A DNA stretch of 64,000 bases from Nostoc calcicola FACHB-3891 (GCF_014697355.1 NZ_JACJRQ010000001.1:434001-498000); one strand, 5' to 3'. Counted from the stretch's first letter, positions 51,213 to 60,573 are shown. The notes: generated by a model from the letters alone, not told the origin. Numbers and translations: made by a program.

Positions 51213-53540
51213 TTAATAAATATTGTCTCTTCCAAAAATATAAACCATCAAAATATTTAATATAATTAGTATAAATAAGATGAAAAAATTTCCTTGAAAT
51301 AATCCTTGTAAATAATCAAAAACTATAAATATCGCTACTCCACTTAACGATAATAAGACAAAAGAAAGAATTAGTGTTGCTATAACTACAATAGCAAAAA
51401 CTATCATACCTATTATATTGTCTAAACTTTTGCCTGTTTTAAATTTTACAGGGATTTGATATTTTCCTATATTAGTTATTAAAGATATTTCGTCCATATA
51501 TAGACTACTATCTGATAAATGACTAGTATCTAATGTTAAAGAAAATGTTAAAGATGAACCCTCAAACTTCTTAGGATCTACTTTAATATAATATAATTTA
51601 TTCATAATAGTTCCTTTAATTCTGCCATTAGGAGAGTCACAATTAACTTTGAGAAAAAAATTAATGTATCTTTTGCTAGACATGTGCTTAATAATTCCTA
51701 GATCAACTTCTTCTGGTTGAATATATAATGTCAAATTTCTTACATCATAGCTAATAGGAATTATTAATGGAATACTTAGCTCTTCTAAAGTTAAAATCAA
51801 ATTGCTATTATAAGTACCAGGTTCTACATCAATAGTATCCAAGATAATATTTATTTTTCTATAATTTAAATAGTTGAATTGTTGAGGAATGCTTAGTCCA
51901 GGAATAATAGGATCAAGTATTATATCACCCCAGATAAAACCACGTCCTTCATTAATTATTATCACTTCAACATTTTCCCTAAATCCAACTGGTATTTCAC
52001 CAAATTCTAGTCTATCTGGATCTAGAGAAATTTTTGATATAGGGTCTATTCCTTCACTTATACATAGATGACGTACAAATATTTCTAATCCTTTACGTTC
52101 ATCTTTATGGTATTTATTCTGAATATCATGTGATATATTTGCTAAATCTGTTTTTCCTAAGTGTGCTACTAACCATTGCTCAAGATAACCATTAAATAAA
52201 TTGTATTTTCCCTCCTCAGGATAATTATCACATAAAGTAATTAATTCAGATATATTGGAAGCTTCTCCATGTGTAAATTTAAAGCTAAGTGATTTCCATG
52301 CTATAGCTTGACTAGCATTTAAAAATTGATAATCTATATTACTTAAACTCTTGCCGATTGCCCATATTAAAGCATCTTGTAACGCTTGTCCTCGTAATAA
52401 TCTTGATTCATCTTTGCAATCAGAGTATAACCAAGCTTTAATAGCTTGAGCATAAGGGCGCAAATTACTTAATTCTTTATCAACCCAAGTTAAATTAAAA
52501 ACAAATTTGTAAATTTGGTTGTATATTGTTAGTTTACTAGATTTTTCAGCAACCAACCCTGATAATCTCAATTCTATTTGTTCTAAATTATCATCTGCTG
52601 CAACTTTTCCTTGCTTTACAATCTGTTGGTATAATCCTAACAGTCTACCAGCACGTTGCTCATTCCGTAAAATTCTGTCACGAATTGTTCTTAAATGCTC
52701 TGGCTCATCTTGCGATTCCCAATTTTCAATAATGCGTACTTTAACAATTTCCTCAACAGAACGAGGAGTTTCTTTTTCTGACTCTTCAATCAAAAACTGA
52801 CACAGCTTTTGAGTTAAAAATGGTTGTCCTCCTGTCCAATAAAGGATTTCTTTGATCACAGTCTTAGGATTATTATATCTTTCTTGTAAACCCTTTTCTA
52901 AAGGAGCAACCTCATGCAATTGAAAACCTTTGAGAGAGATAGCTTTACCAATGTTAAATGGGGTTCGCTGTTTATCCTCAATTAAGTTGCTAGGTGATGC
53001 AACTCCAAGTAAACAGAAAGTAAGGCGATTGTATTGATAATTATCAACTCGATTATTATAACAAGCACGAATCAGTGCAAAGAAATCATCTGTAGGAAAT
53101 TTTAAGCTGAGTACGCTATCGATTTCATCAATAAAAATAACTATATTATCTTGAACTTCAGCAAGTAGTATTTCTTCCAAAAACTTACGAAATCGCGTTA
53201 CTAATGAATTTAATTGGTTTGCTGACCACCAGTCTTCAAAATCTACATTTAATCCCAAACTATCAATAAGTGTATCTATTAAATCTGCATACCATTGTTC
53301 TGGAAGGACATTCTGAATACCACTAGCAGAAAGGTCAATTGCTGCACACTTTACCCCATCTTCTCTTAGTCTTTGCATAGTTCGCACACGCAAACTAGAC
53401 TTTCCACTCTGTCTAGAGTTGAGTACGTAACAAAACTTTCCTGCTTTTAGTTCATTATACAATTGAGCATCAGCTTCTCGTGTCACGTAGGTACTAGCAT
53501 TTTCAGGTAGGCTTCCAGAAAATATATATTGGTCAACCAT
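51213..53540 (-). CDS. AAA-like ATPase (AAA_35 type) with Ig-like domain and C-terminal membrane helices (775 aa)
   Basis: STAND-related ATPase. Walker A VLNSRQSGKSSLRVR (residues 38-52), Walker B NIVIFIDEIDSVL (about 132-144) and sensor-like FCLLGVASPSNLIED. Winged-helix region to about 430. Then an immunoglobulin-like domain (RLEFGEIPVGFRENVEVIII) seen after such ATPases in cyanobacteria in place of the more usual WD40 repeats. Two hydrophobic stretches at about 700-765 anchor it in a membrane. It starts 7 bp after the upstream ATPase gene, so they form an operon. Role in signalling or defence is inferred. Confidence 0.75.
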   Translation of the reverse strand: MVDQYIFSGSLPENASTYVTREADAQLYNELKAGKFCYVLNSRQSGKSSLRVRTMQRLREDGVKCAAIDLSASGIQNVLPEQWYADLIDTLIDSLGLNVDFEDWWSANQLNSLVTRFRKFLEEILLAEVQDNIVIFIDEIDSVLSLKFPTDDFFALIRACYNNRVDNYQYNRLTFCLLGVASPSNLIEDKQRTPFNIGKAISLKGFQLHEVAPLEKGLQERYNNPKTVIKEILYWTGGQPFLTQKLCQFLIEESEKETPRSVEEIVKVRIIENWESQDEPEHLRTIRDRILRNEQRAGRLLGLYQQIVKQGKVAADDNLEQIELRLSGLVAEKSSKLTIYNQIYKFVFNLTWVDKELSNLRPYAQAIKAWLYSDCKDESRLLRGQALQDALIWAIGKSLSNIDYQFLNASQAIAWKSLSFKFTHGEASNISELITLCDNYPEEGKYNLFNGYLEQWLVAHLGKTDLANISHDIQNKYHKDERKGLEIFVRHLCISEGIDPISKISLDPDRLEFGEIPVGFRENVEVIIINEGRGFIWGDIILDPIIPGLSIPQQFNYLNYRKINIILDTIDVEPGTYNSNLILTLEELSIPLIIPISYDVRNLTLYIQPEEVDLGIIKHMSSKRYINFFLKVNCDSPNGRIKGTIMNKLYYIKVDPKKFEGSSLTFSLTLDTSHLSDSSLYMDEISLITNIGKYQIPVKFKTGKSLDNIIGMIVFAIVVIATLILSFVLLSLSGVAIFIVFDYLQGLFQGNFFILFILIILNILMVYIFGRDNIY

Positions 53541-53547
53541 GATTTAC

Positions 53548-54951
53548 CTACCTCAAACGAGTTGAGAAATACTGACGATACAAATCACAACTAGGAACGC
53601 AATCATTACTGGAAAGTTTTACTAAGCCCAAGCTGTGCAGTTTAAATGCAACTTCAGTATCAAGCCTAATAGGTGCATTTGCCATAACTACTCTTTTATA
53701 CCCTGCCTCAAGCTGAGGATTGTGTTGTAAATGCCACAATTGTTGTCGCAGGTGGTCGCTGAAAATTCCCTGTTCTGTTGGTGCAAGTCTCAACAGTTCT
53801 TCTAGGCTAACTGGCTGACTTTTGAGGTAGGCGATCGCGTGCTGCACTAAATAAGGATGTCCGCCAACTAACCGCATCAACTTACTCAAATGTGCTTCTC
53901 TCAGCAGTCCTAATTCGTTCTGATTGGCAAGGTTTGTCACTTGTTGCAAATTAAATTCGGGTAAATCAATTGGCAAGCCTACATTGAATGGTGAGTGATT
54001 AGTGTCTAAGGAAGGATAAGCTTCAGTGGAATGAACTACTACTAACCGCAATTTCTTCCAGATATTACCAATCTTGTCCCTTTGTTTAGCTGCTTCATAC
54101 CACCCACGCAGTAGTAAGCAGAATTGAGGAAAAATCTCTGGATATTCAAACAGCCGTTCAAAATTATCTATACCTAAGACCAGGGGATTATCAGTAACTG
54201 CTAATAAATACTTTTGAAAATAACGAGTACAGTTTTTATTCAGTCCAAAAACTTCTTGCCAGTGTTTATCTAGTTGCGGTTCTAGATCGAGGCTGTCAGC
54301 GACATCAACACACAACCATTGTAAAAATGTTTTTAAGTTAGTCAGAATATTGATATCAGCCAATTGTAAATTTAATTTCGCAGTTTGATAACCTTGTTGT
54401 CTGGCATAATCTAGAATTTTCTCCAGCAGTAATGTTTTACCCATTTTCTGCGGGGCTTTGAGACGAATCAATGCCCCTGGTTGGACAATTCCTTTATAGC
54501 ATTTATCCTCAATTGGAGGTCTTTCAATATATATATTTGTGTCTTCCCCCATTCCAAAATTTTCAGTCGCTTGCAACTGTTGTTCAATTGCATTCAACCT
54601 ATTAGCAAGCTCCTCCAAAGTGCCTTCCTCTTCCTGAAGCTGCTGTTTAAACTGAAATTTTCGGGATGGATCTGTTTCGAGAATCAATGCTTTCCGTATC
54701 TCAGCTACTTTTTCATTTTGGAGTGTATAAATTTTTTCGAGTGAGTCTCTTTCTTGTTGCGATCGCTGCTGTTGGTTTTGTGATTGAGCAAGATCACTAG
54801 ATGCCATTGTCTGCTGCCCAAGATAAATATTGTGGATGTCTCCGCCTACTCTCTGAGCGTTCACTGTCTCAGCATTGATTAATCCACCACCCAACTGGGA
54901 GTTGCGTAAGTCATTATTAGAAATTTTATTCGGGTCTTGTGACTCTGGCAT
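53548..54951 (-). CDS. AAA-like ATPase with N-terminal GGLINAETV tag (467 aa)
   Basis: Second AAA_35-type ATPase. N-terminal tag LRNSQLGGGLINAETVNAQR then VGGDIHNIYLG; coiled coil (about 60-130); Walker A RLKAPQKMGKTLLLEK (about 158-173); a Walker B-like PLVLGIDNFERLF lacking the usual acidic pair, so hydrolysis may be weak. C-terminal winged helix. The same tag occurs in the pentapeptide protein encoded upstream, suggesting the two products bind each other. Part of a three-gene minus-strand operon. Confidence 0.75.
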   Translation of the reverse strand: MPESQDPNKISNNDLRNSQLGGGLINAETVNAQRVGGDIHNIYLGQQTMASSDLAQSQNQQQRSQQERDSLEKIYTLQNEKVAEIRKALILETDPSRKFQFKQQLQEEEGTLEELANRLNAIEQQLQATENFGMGEDTNIYIERPPIEDKCYKGIVQPGALIRLKAPQKMGKTLLLEKILDYARQQGYQTAKLNLQLADINILTNLKTFLQWLCVDVADSLDLEPQLDKHWQEVFGLNKNCTRYFQKYLLAVTDNPLVLGIDNFERLFEYPEIFPQFCLLLRGWYEAAKQRDKIGNIWKKLRLVVVHSTEAYPSLDTNHSPFNVGLPIDLPEFNLQQVTNLANQNELGLLREAHLSKLMRLVGGHPYLVQHAIAYLKSQPVSLEELLRLAPTEQGIFSDHLRQQLWHLQHNPQLEAGYKRVVMANAPIRLDTEVAFKLHSLGLVKLSSNDCVPSCDLYRQYFSTRLR

Positions 54952-55114
54952 GGGTTGATATTAGGCGTTTTTTTTATCAGTATTTATATATTTGTCTTCA
55001 CCACACAAGCTAATTAAGCTAATAATCATTCAAATTGCATCACAGCGTCTCCCCTTCTGTAAGCCCCCGCATCTTTCTGAGGCTAAGGATTATGCAACTG
55101 AAAGACGGATTAGC

Positions 55115-55507
55115 TTATTCAGCATCCTGCCAACCTTCTAAAGCAGCCAACAGAACATTAACTGCTGGGTGGTCAAGTAACTCCTTGAGAGCTTCTGTGC
55201 CACCTACTTTTAACGCACCAATTACCCGTGCTTTCAATGTGGGATTACGCTCAATTTGCTTAAGAGCTTCTGTTACTACTATCTGTTTTTCTAGTGGGGT
55301 ATTAGTTGGGTAAGTCTGCCCTAATTGGTTTAAGAGTTGTTGAATTTCTGCTGCGGCTTCTGCGAGATTCTGCCGTTGCTCAGGGTTGTAGTTGGTGATG
55401 TTACCACCTATTTGATTTGCAGTAACGGTTTCAGCATCTATAAGACCACCTGCAAATTGAGCGCCTTGCAAGTTGAAATTAGATTGTTTTTTAGGACTTT
55501 GTGACAT
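55115..55507 (-). CDS. possible internal start: free 130-aa tag domain
   Basis: Within the 626-aa gene, AAGGAG sits 5 nt before an in-frame ATG at 55507. From there the product is MSQSPKKQSNFNLQGAQFAG through ...LLAALEGWQDAE. Similar stand-alone tag proteins occur in cyanobacteria. Either two genes fused, or a short isoform is made from the same mRNA. Confidence 0.45.
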   Translation of the reverse strand: MSQSPKKQSNFNLQGAQFAGGLIDAETVTANQIGGNITNYNPEQRQNLAEAAAEIQQLLNQLGQTYPTNTPLEKQIVVTEALKQIERNPTLKARVIGALKVGGTEALKELLDHPAVNVLLAALEGWQDAE

Positions 55508-56995
55508 GGTATCTCCTTGATTATTATAATTTTGTGCATAAAACTTAGGGCTTTGTAGCGCCGTCATTACCATAGTTTCTAAACTACGAATTCTGCTATC
55601 TTTTTCTGTTATCAATTTTTGTATTTCTTCTTCAGCTAAAGCTTTAAGTTGATTATAAATTTCAAAATATTCTGCACTTAGTTGGGACTTGTCAGCTTCA
55701 GGAGCAGTTTTAGCACGAAGTAAAAACTTATCCTGTCCGCGTTTCTCCATTGCCACAATTTCTAATTCAGCATCAGGGTGATTCTCTGCTAATTGCTTAA
55801 AGGAAATTGCGATCGCTCTGGGGTCAACACCTTGGTTGTGGTAAAGGTCAAGGGTATCGAAAATTGGTTGAATAAAATCACCGAATTCTCCATCTGCAAA
55901 CACTTCTTTATTATTATCAGGTTTGCGAAGGGGGTCAGGATTTTCTTTGGTGGGGAGCCGCATATAAACGTATTCACACCGCACTCCATCAAAAAGGGTG
56001 TCAGTGGTAATGCCCCAATCTTGAATGTATGCCCCGGTGAGAGTAGCGCCAGTGAAGTCCGTGCCGTCCAATTGGGTTTGAGCTAGCTTGACTCTTGATA
56101 AATCTGCATCTTGTAGGTTAGCATGGCTCAAGTCTGTACCGATGAAACTGGCATCTGCTAGGTTAGCTCCTTTAAGATTAACGCCACTTAGATTTAAACC
56201 ATTAAAGTTTTTGTTTTTTCCCAATTTAGTAACAACTAAATGCTCTACTTGCGGTTGATCAAGATAAGTTCTTACTGTAATTGTATATTTCAATTTTTCG
56301 GCTTGAAACCAGCTAGTGTGAGTGATATTTGCCCCTCTAAAAGTAGAGTATCTTAACTTTGCCTTACTAAAATCAGCTTCTGTTAAATCTGCATTACAAA
56401 AACTTGTACCACCTGTATTAATAACGGCAATCTTTACAAATTCATCTACTAATGCTGTAGATAGAGGTAGAATACCAGATTTCACTTTATTCACTGCTGT
56501 AGTTACCATTCCTGCCCTAGAGCCAACTAAAGCTATAATAAATATTCCACATAATGAAAAACCTATTGGTATAAATCCAGCTATGATTACCAAAATAGAT
56601 TGTTTGAGTAAAATATATAATATGATTGTCAAAATCCAAATTATAAAGCCAGCTATTGTCAAAACAGAAGTTATAGTTAAAGCAACACTTCTATAGTTAG
56701 AGTTATATTTAGATGCTACTCTCGCAATAAAAAAAGTAATAGCGATATTTACCAGTAAAGCAATATAAATAGATCCTGAAATTGCTGATATTAATAAGCA
56801 AAGCAATAAAAATATAAAACCAATAAACCAAGAATTTTGTACTCCAGCTATTGCCCCGATAAAATTTGCTCCTCTAATATTTGCCCCACTGAAATCCGCC
56901 CCTCGGATATTTGCATAACTAAAATTTGCTCCCTCAAGGTTTTGACCTTTGAAGGAGCGCCCACGAAGATTTTGACCAGAGAAGTCCTGAGTCAT
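55115..56995 (-). CDS. pentapeptide-repeat membrane protein with C-terminal GGLIDAETV domain (626 aa)
   Basis: Residues 4-46 are pentapeptide repeats (NLRGRSFKGQNLEGANFSYA). Four to five membrane helices follow (about 55-165). More pentapeptides (NLSGVNLKGANLADASFIGT ...), then a mixed region and coiled coil (about 390-490). From residue 497 comes a separate domain MSQSPKKQSNFNLQGAQF with tag GGLIDAETVTANQIGGNI and a helical tail. The tag matches the ATPase encoded next. First gene of the module. The protein probably places a membrane-bound platform next to the ATPases. Exact function unknown. Confidence 0.75.
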   Translation of the reverse strand: MTQDFSGQNLRGRSFKGQNLEGANFSYANIRGADFSGANIRGANFIGAIAGVQNSWFIGFIFLLLCLLISAISGSIYIALLVNIAITFFIARVASKYNSNYRSVALTITSVLTIAGFIIWILTIILYILLKQSILVIIAGFIPIGFSLCGIFIIALVGSRAGMVTTAVNKVKSGILPLSTALVDEFVKIAVINTGGTSFCNADLTEADFSKAKLRYSTFRGANITHTSWFQAEKLKYTITVRTYLDQPQVEHLVVTKLGKNKNFNGLNLSGVNLKGANLADASFIGTDLSHANLQDADLSRVKLAQTQLDGTDFTGATLTGAYIQDWGITTDTLFDGVRCEYVYMRLPTKENPDPLRKPDNNKEVFADGEFGDFIQPIFDTLDLYHNQGVDPRAIAISFKQLAENHPDAELEIVAMEKRGQDKFLLRAKTAPEADKSQLSAEYFEIYNQLKALAEEEIQKLITEKDSRIRSLETMVMTALQSPKFYAQNYNNQGDTMSQSPKKQSNFNLQGAQFAGGLIDAETVTANQIGGNITNYNPEQRQNLAEAAAEIQQLLNQLGQTYPTNTPLEKQIVVTEALKQIERNPTLKARVIGALKVGGTEALKELLDHPAVNVLLAALEGWQDAE

Positions 56996-57112
56996 GTCTG
57001 GGCTAGTGAAAGTGAGGTATACTTTGTAATTTTGCCCTTTTACTGGATGTAGCGCAATATTTCTCTGGAAAAATTAAATAAAAGGGCTTTATCCGTCTGA
57101 TCATTCTCCAAA

Positions 57113-57143
57113 TTAAAAAAAGGCATCTATAACTTAGATGCCT
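57113..57143 (-). terminator. terminator of the 67-aa/124-aa gene pair
   Basis: AGGCATCTA and TAGATGCCT form a 9-bp stem, followed on the minus strand by TTTTTTT. It lies 26 bp past the stop of the minus-strand pair. Confidence 0.8.
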
Positions 57144-57168
57144 TACCTAGACTACCATCCAACAAAAA

Positions 57169-57372
57169 TTAAATCTTGAAATAATCATCAAAGGATTGTT
57201 TTGCGATCGCTGGTTCTGGTGTGAGTGCAGTTTGAATTTTAGCGATCGCTTGTTCTAAATTTTTATTCCGCCAATGCCCAATAAATAATGATGTTGGGTT
57301 ATCTTCAAAAAACTCTTTTAAGATATCCGCTTCGGCTGGAGATAGATCTAAATTAATTTTCATGTTGCTCAT
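57169..57372 (-). CDS. hypothetical protein (67 aa)
   Basis: MSNMKINLDLSPAEADILKE and a second helix NKNLEQAIAKIQTAL. It overlaps the 124-aa gene by 20 bp, so translation is coupled. The initial strand-helix could be a small binding domain; no family recognised. Confidence 0.55.
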   Translation of the reverse strand: MSNMKINLDLSPAEADILKEFFEDNPTSLFIGHWRNKNLEQAIAKIQTALTPEPAIAKQSFDDYFKI

Positions 57373-57727
57373 ATCCTCTAATTTGCATAAAAGATTTGAA
57401 AGTTAAAAGTTGATCGTCAAACTTATAAATACCATTTGGGGTTCTAACGTGTACCCAAAATTCCCAGTTATCAGTATCTAATCCAAAAGCACCAGCACCG
57501 TGAAATATCGATAAATTCTTTCTGAATCCCGTTTTACGTAAATCACGTTTAAATAGATCGAGAATAAGTTTAATCTCTGCTGTGTTGCTATCTAAAGCAG
57601 TTTTAAATGAATCTATTAATTCTTTACTATCGATCCATTCGAGTATTTGCTTTTTTGTAAATTGAGCAATTTTATCGTAAACTTGATCGTAATTTTTAGA
57701 ATCTATTTTTGCAAAACCTTTATACAT
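57353..57727 (-). CDS. hypothetical protein (124 aa)
   Basis: MYKGFAKIDSKNYDQVYDKI, a helical first half, then strands (LSIFHGAGAFGLDTDNWEFW, VHVRTPNGIYKFDD). No known family. First of a coupled two-gene unit, which could be a toxin-antitoxin-sized pair (124 + 67 aa), but no toxin motif is seen. Confidence 0.55.
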   Translation of the reverse strand: MYKGFAKIDSKNYDQVYDKIAQFTKKQILEWIDSKELIDSFKTALDSNTAEIKLILDLFKRDLRKTGFRKNLSIFHGAGAFGLDTDNWEFWVHVRTPNGIYKFDDQLLTFKSFMQIRGYEQHEN

Positions 57728-58322
57728 CTGTTTTAGGTAAAAATCAACTGCATCTAATTAGATATTAACACAAATTAATAAATGATTTCTATTATTTAGA
57801 TGCAGAAAACAAATTATAATTAAATAACATCTGGTAAAAACTACATCTAAAAATTTAAGTTTCTCATCTCATTATTTGGGGTGAGAAATTTTTTTATATT
57901 ATCCATCAATAAATGTTAGTGAAAGAACGATCACCAAATTATTTAATAATTTGGTGCTGAAACGCTTGATTTAACTAGGTTTTTTATCGATCTGGATGCA
58001 ACTTTCATTTAATGTAAATTTCAGTTAGAAAAGTTGCAGTGTAGAAAACCTTTGTACAGTAGTACTTTCAGAGATTTTTAGAGTCAAAATTTTTAATTTT
58101 GTTGCTATGACATATGCAGTATGATGCGTCAAAAGTACTATGACAACCGCGTCAAAACCTAAAAATGGTAAGTAATTATTACTAAAATCGATGGTGAAAG
58201 TGGTATGACATTTGAGTGCTTGAGATCGCGCTAGTAAGTTTTAATAGTTTATAATACAAAAATACTAATTAGCATTTGTGCTACTATTAAGAAGTATTTA
58301 CTAATAGAATAAAAATAAGACA
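57728..58322. promoter_or_regulatory. divergent control region with two stem-loops
   Basis: Holds a plus-strand terminator-like stem TTTCTCA/TGAGAAA followed by TTTTTTT (57860-57895) and a 25-bp palindrome CACCAAATTATT-T-AATAATTTGGTG (57932-57956). No gene precedes the terminator on the plus strand, so a short RNA may end there. Promoters for both flanking genes must lie here. Confidence 0.45.
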
Positions 58323-58796
58323 ATGCCAAGAACAGTAACAGTAGAAAAATCTCTAGAAGATATTTTTGAAGAGTACCTTAATACGTCAGAAACTCAGTTA
58401 AGGTCTTTAACTGATATGGCGTATAAAAATCAAACAGAGATAGCTAATTTGGCTAAATTCACCAATGATATTACCCAGGTAGGCACAGAATTGGGTAAGA
58501 TAATGGGTGCAACATCCTTAAGATTAGTAACGGATTCATTTAAAGAATTAGATCTACATTTCTCTGGCAAAGTTCGTGATTTAGTTGCTTTGTGTAATAA
58601 GATTATTGAATCACAAAATAAACAGCAAGAAACCTTACAAGCAGTCACCAATGCTTTATTATTGGTATCTAGGAATCAGGAAGAATTAAGCGATCGCTGT
58701 TCCGATCAAAATGCACGTATTGAGCGATTAGAAAAAGCACTTACTTTCATGTTTGAAGCACATCAAGCAGCACAGCAACAACAACCTAAAAAATAA
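58323..58796 (+). CDS. hypothetical coiled-coil protein (157 aa)
   Basis: Almost entirely helical: MPRTVTVEKSLEDIFEEYLN at the start, a middle with ITQVGTELGKIMGATSL, and a heptad coiled coil near the end (DQNARIERLEKALTFMFEAH) with a Gln-rich tail. The only plus-strand gene of this part, with its own terminator. Possibly a partition or structural accessory protein; not established. Confidence 0.55.
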   Translation: MPRTVTVEKSLEDIFEEYLNTSETQLRSLTDMAYKNQTEIANLAKFTNDITQVGTELGKIMGATSLRLVTDSFKELDLHFSGKVRDLVALCNKIIESQNKQQETLQAVTNALLLVSRNQEELSDRCSDQNARIERLEKALTFMFEAHQAAQQQQPKK

Positions 58797-58818
58797 TCTG
58801 CCAAATAAATAAAAAAAC

Positions 58819-58852
58819 CACCCTGTTAAAATTTAGTAGGGTGATTTTTTTT
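58819..58852. terminator. bidirectional terminator between convergent genes
   Basis: CACCCT and AGGGTG stem with a 13-nt loop, flanked by AAAAAA on the left and TTTTTTTT on the right, so it works for both the 157-aa gene and the convergent HTH gene. Confidence 0.75.
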
Positions 58853-58860
58853 ATTTATAA

Positions 58861-59247
58861 TTATTCAAAATGATAATTTAAAACTCGGTTTCGTTCTTTA
58901 TTAAGAATCGCTTTTTCAGAGTAGAAGTCAGGTTCTAATTCTAAATCCATTTCCCTTAATAGTTCTGCGTTTTTTTCCAGCCAGTCTTTAACCTCTTCTT
59001 TTCTCCTCTCACTTCTAAGCTTTTTAGTACTCTCTGCAACCAAAACTACAGAAGATGATTTAGATTTTTTAAAATAATCATAACCGTAAAATCTAATTAA
59101 TCTTTTGCGAATAGTACTAACATTTTTATTATACTTTTTAGCTATTTGGTGAAGTGACGATCCACAAGTTAACTCATTCCACCATAATATAGATTCTTCC
59201 CTTTCTTTTACAGTTGGAAGTCTACATCTATCTTTAAATTTAAGCAT
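58861..59247 (-). CDS. helix-turn-helix protein (128 aa)
   Basis: Residues about 16-55 form a homeodomain-like helix-turn-helix (WWNELTCGSSLHQIAKKYNK then NVSTIRKRLIRFYG). A basic, helical C-terminal half follows (TKKLRSERRKEEVKDWLEKN). No catalytic domain, so a DNA-binding accessory protein rather than a full transposase. Confidence 0.6.
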   Translation of the reverse strand: MLKFKDRCRLPTVKEREESILWWNELTCGSSLHQIAKKYNKNVSTIRKRLIRFYGYDYFKKSKSSSVVLVAESTKKLRSERRKEEVKDWLEKNAELLREMDLELEPDFYSEKAILNKERNRVLNYHFE

Positions 59248-59281
59248 ATAAGTAAATTGATAAATTTACTTTAAATATAAC

Positions 59282-59312
59282 AAAAGCAGTAAATTTAAAG
59301 TTTACTGCTTTT
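59282..59312. terminator. stem-loop between minus-strand genes
   Basis: AAAAGCAGTAAA and TTTACTGCTTTT pair over 12 bp with a short loop; T runs on both sides. It ends the minus-strand transcript from the 143-aa gene. Confidence 0.65.
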
Positions 59313-59334
59313 AACGTACTGCTTTTAAATTTAA

Positions 59335-59763
59335 TTATCTAAGTTCTGGAGGAATATAATCAATATTACCTTTTGAAACTTCGGTAAAAGCTTTACCCCA
59401 ATCTATACCATCTAAGGCACGACTAATAAATCTTGAATAAGCTACCTTTGCCTTAACATCAATAAAATCTAAATTTATTGTAGTTTCAGTCTGCCTTTTA
59501 AAAATTAACTCCTCAACTTTTGACTTATCTGGATCGCCGTAAATAATCATAGAAGGTTCATATTTAAAACCAGTCGCCAAACTTAATAGAAGATTTTTAG
59601 CTTGATCGTAGTCTTCATAGTGGCATGGTAAAAATAAACTTTTAGATCCATCATGTCTAATCCAAGTCCTATTAAAAACTATCATTTCACAGCATTCATC
59701 TTGCCAAGAAACTTGCTCATAAAATTGATCAATTACTTGGCGATCGCTTAATCTTGTTGTCAT
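59335..59763 (-). CDS. hypothetical protein (142 aa)
   Basis: ATG 59763 (MTTRLSDRQVIDQFYEQVSW) is preferred; an upstream in-frame start adds 18 residues of unlikely sequence. Mixed alpha/beta, soluble, aromatic-rich (FLPCHYEDYDQAKNLLLSLA). No family recognised. Preceded by the stem-loop TTGGGAGTTA/TAACTCCCAA (59791-59817). Confidence 0.55.
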   Translation of the reverse strand: MTTRLSDRQVIDQFYEQVSWQDECCEMIVFNRTWIRHDGSKSLFLPCHYEDYDQAKNLLLSLATGFKYEPSMIIYGDPDKSKVEELIFKRQTETTINLDFIDVKAKVAYSRFISRALDGIDWGKAFTEVSKGNIDYIPPELR

Positions 59764-59826
59764 TCTATTTATCCTTAAATTATTTTTAGTTTGGGAGTTA
59801 GTTAAATTAACTCCCAAAATTTTTAA

Positions 59827-60573
59827 CTAACTAATTGATTCAAAATCCCAAACCAGATCGTTAAAACGCGATTCCCCTATTTCTGCTTTGTATTCTTTCC
59901 CCAGTTGAGATTTCATAACACCCATGCCGATATTAAATCTTGCTGTTTCTAACTTGTCTTCAACAACATCTTTTAATAGAACTTTTTCTACAAAATCAAT
60001 AGAGCATCCAAGTTTCTGAATCATAGATTTGAAACCTAAAAATCTAAAATCTTCCTCCTCTACATCCTCCCACTCATCGGTAAACCAGAAGTTAAAACAT
60101 TCACCAGTTGCGTTATCCATAAAGACTAAGTTCATCCCATCAATAGGATTACAACCGTAAATTTCTATGTCTTCTAAGGTAACTGTTTTAGTTTCTTTTT
60201 CCTTTTTTATTATTTTTCGATCAAAACTAACTTGTAGATTTTCATCATATTTAATCAGGTATGATTCACCGATCCGTGTATGGATGAACTTTTTAACATA
60301 CCTTTTTAAAATTTCCAGACGATCGCTTGTGATAATGTTTTGATCTTCAAGTTTTAAATTACATTCACGATCTGCCACATTATCTAAAGCATAAGGATTG
60401 ATGCCAATTGCTTTACAAATCTTTGTTAATTCCAACTCTTTTGAATCATAATCCCATTCCGAAAAGACATAAATAGTATGGTATTCTCCCTCTGATTCAA
60501 ATACTAAATTAAATCCATTTGCCAGATATTCAATATCTGATAGAATCATTTCTTTTTGTACAATGATGTGCAT
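59827..60573 (-). CDS. hypothetical protein with two related halves (248 aa)
   Basis: The halves look alike: SDIEYLANG-FNLVFESEGEY / EDIEIYGCNPIDGMNLVFMD, then VFSEWDYD / WFTDEWEDV, KICKAIGINP / SMIQKLGCSI and HTRIGESYL / AEIGESRFN. An internal duplication of a domain of about 115 residues is likely. Acidic and soluble. Function unknown. Confidence 0.6.
   Translation of the reverse strand: MHIIVQKEMILSDIEYLANGFNLVFESEGEYHTIYVFSEWDYDSKELELTKICKAIGINPYALDNVADRECNLKLEDQNIITSDRLEILKRYVKKFIHTRIGESYLIKYDENLQVSFDRKIIKKEKETKTVTLEDIEIYGCNPIDGMNLVFMDNATGECFNFWFTDEWEDVEEEDFRFLGFKSMIQKLGCSIDFVEKVLLKDVVEDKLETARFNIGMGVMKSQLGKEYKAEIGESRFNDLVWDFESIS

Noticed and set aside
57169..57727. Toxin-antitoxin pair
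   Set aside because: Sizes and overlap fit, but no toxin or antitoxin motif is visible.
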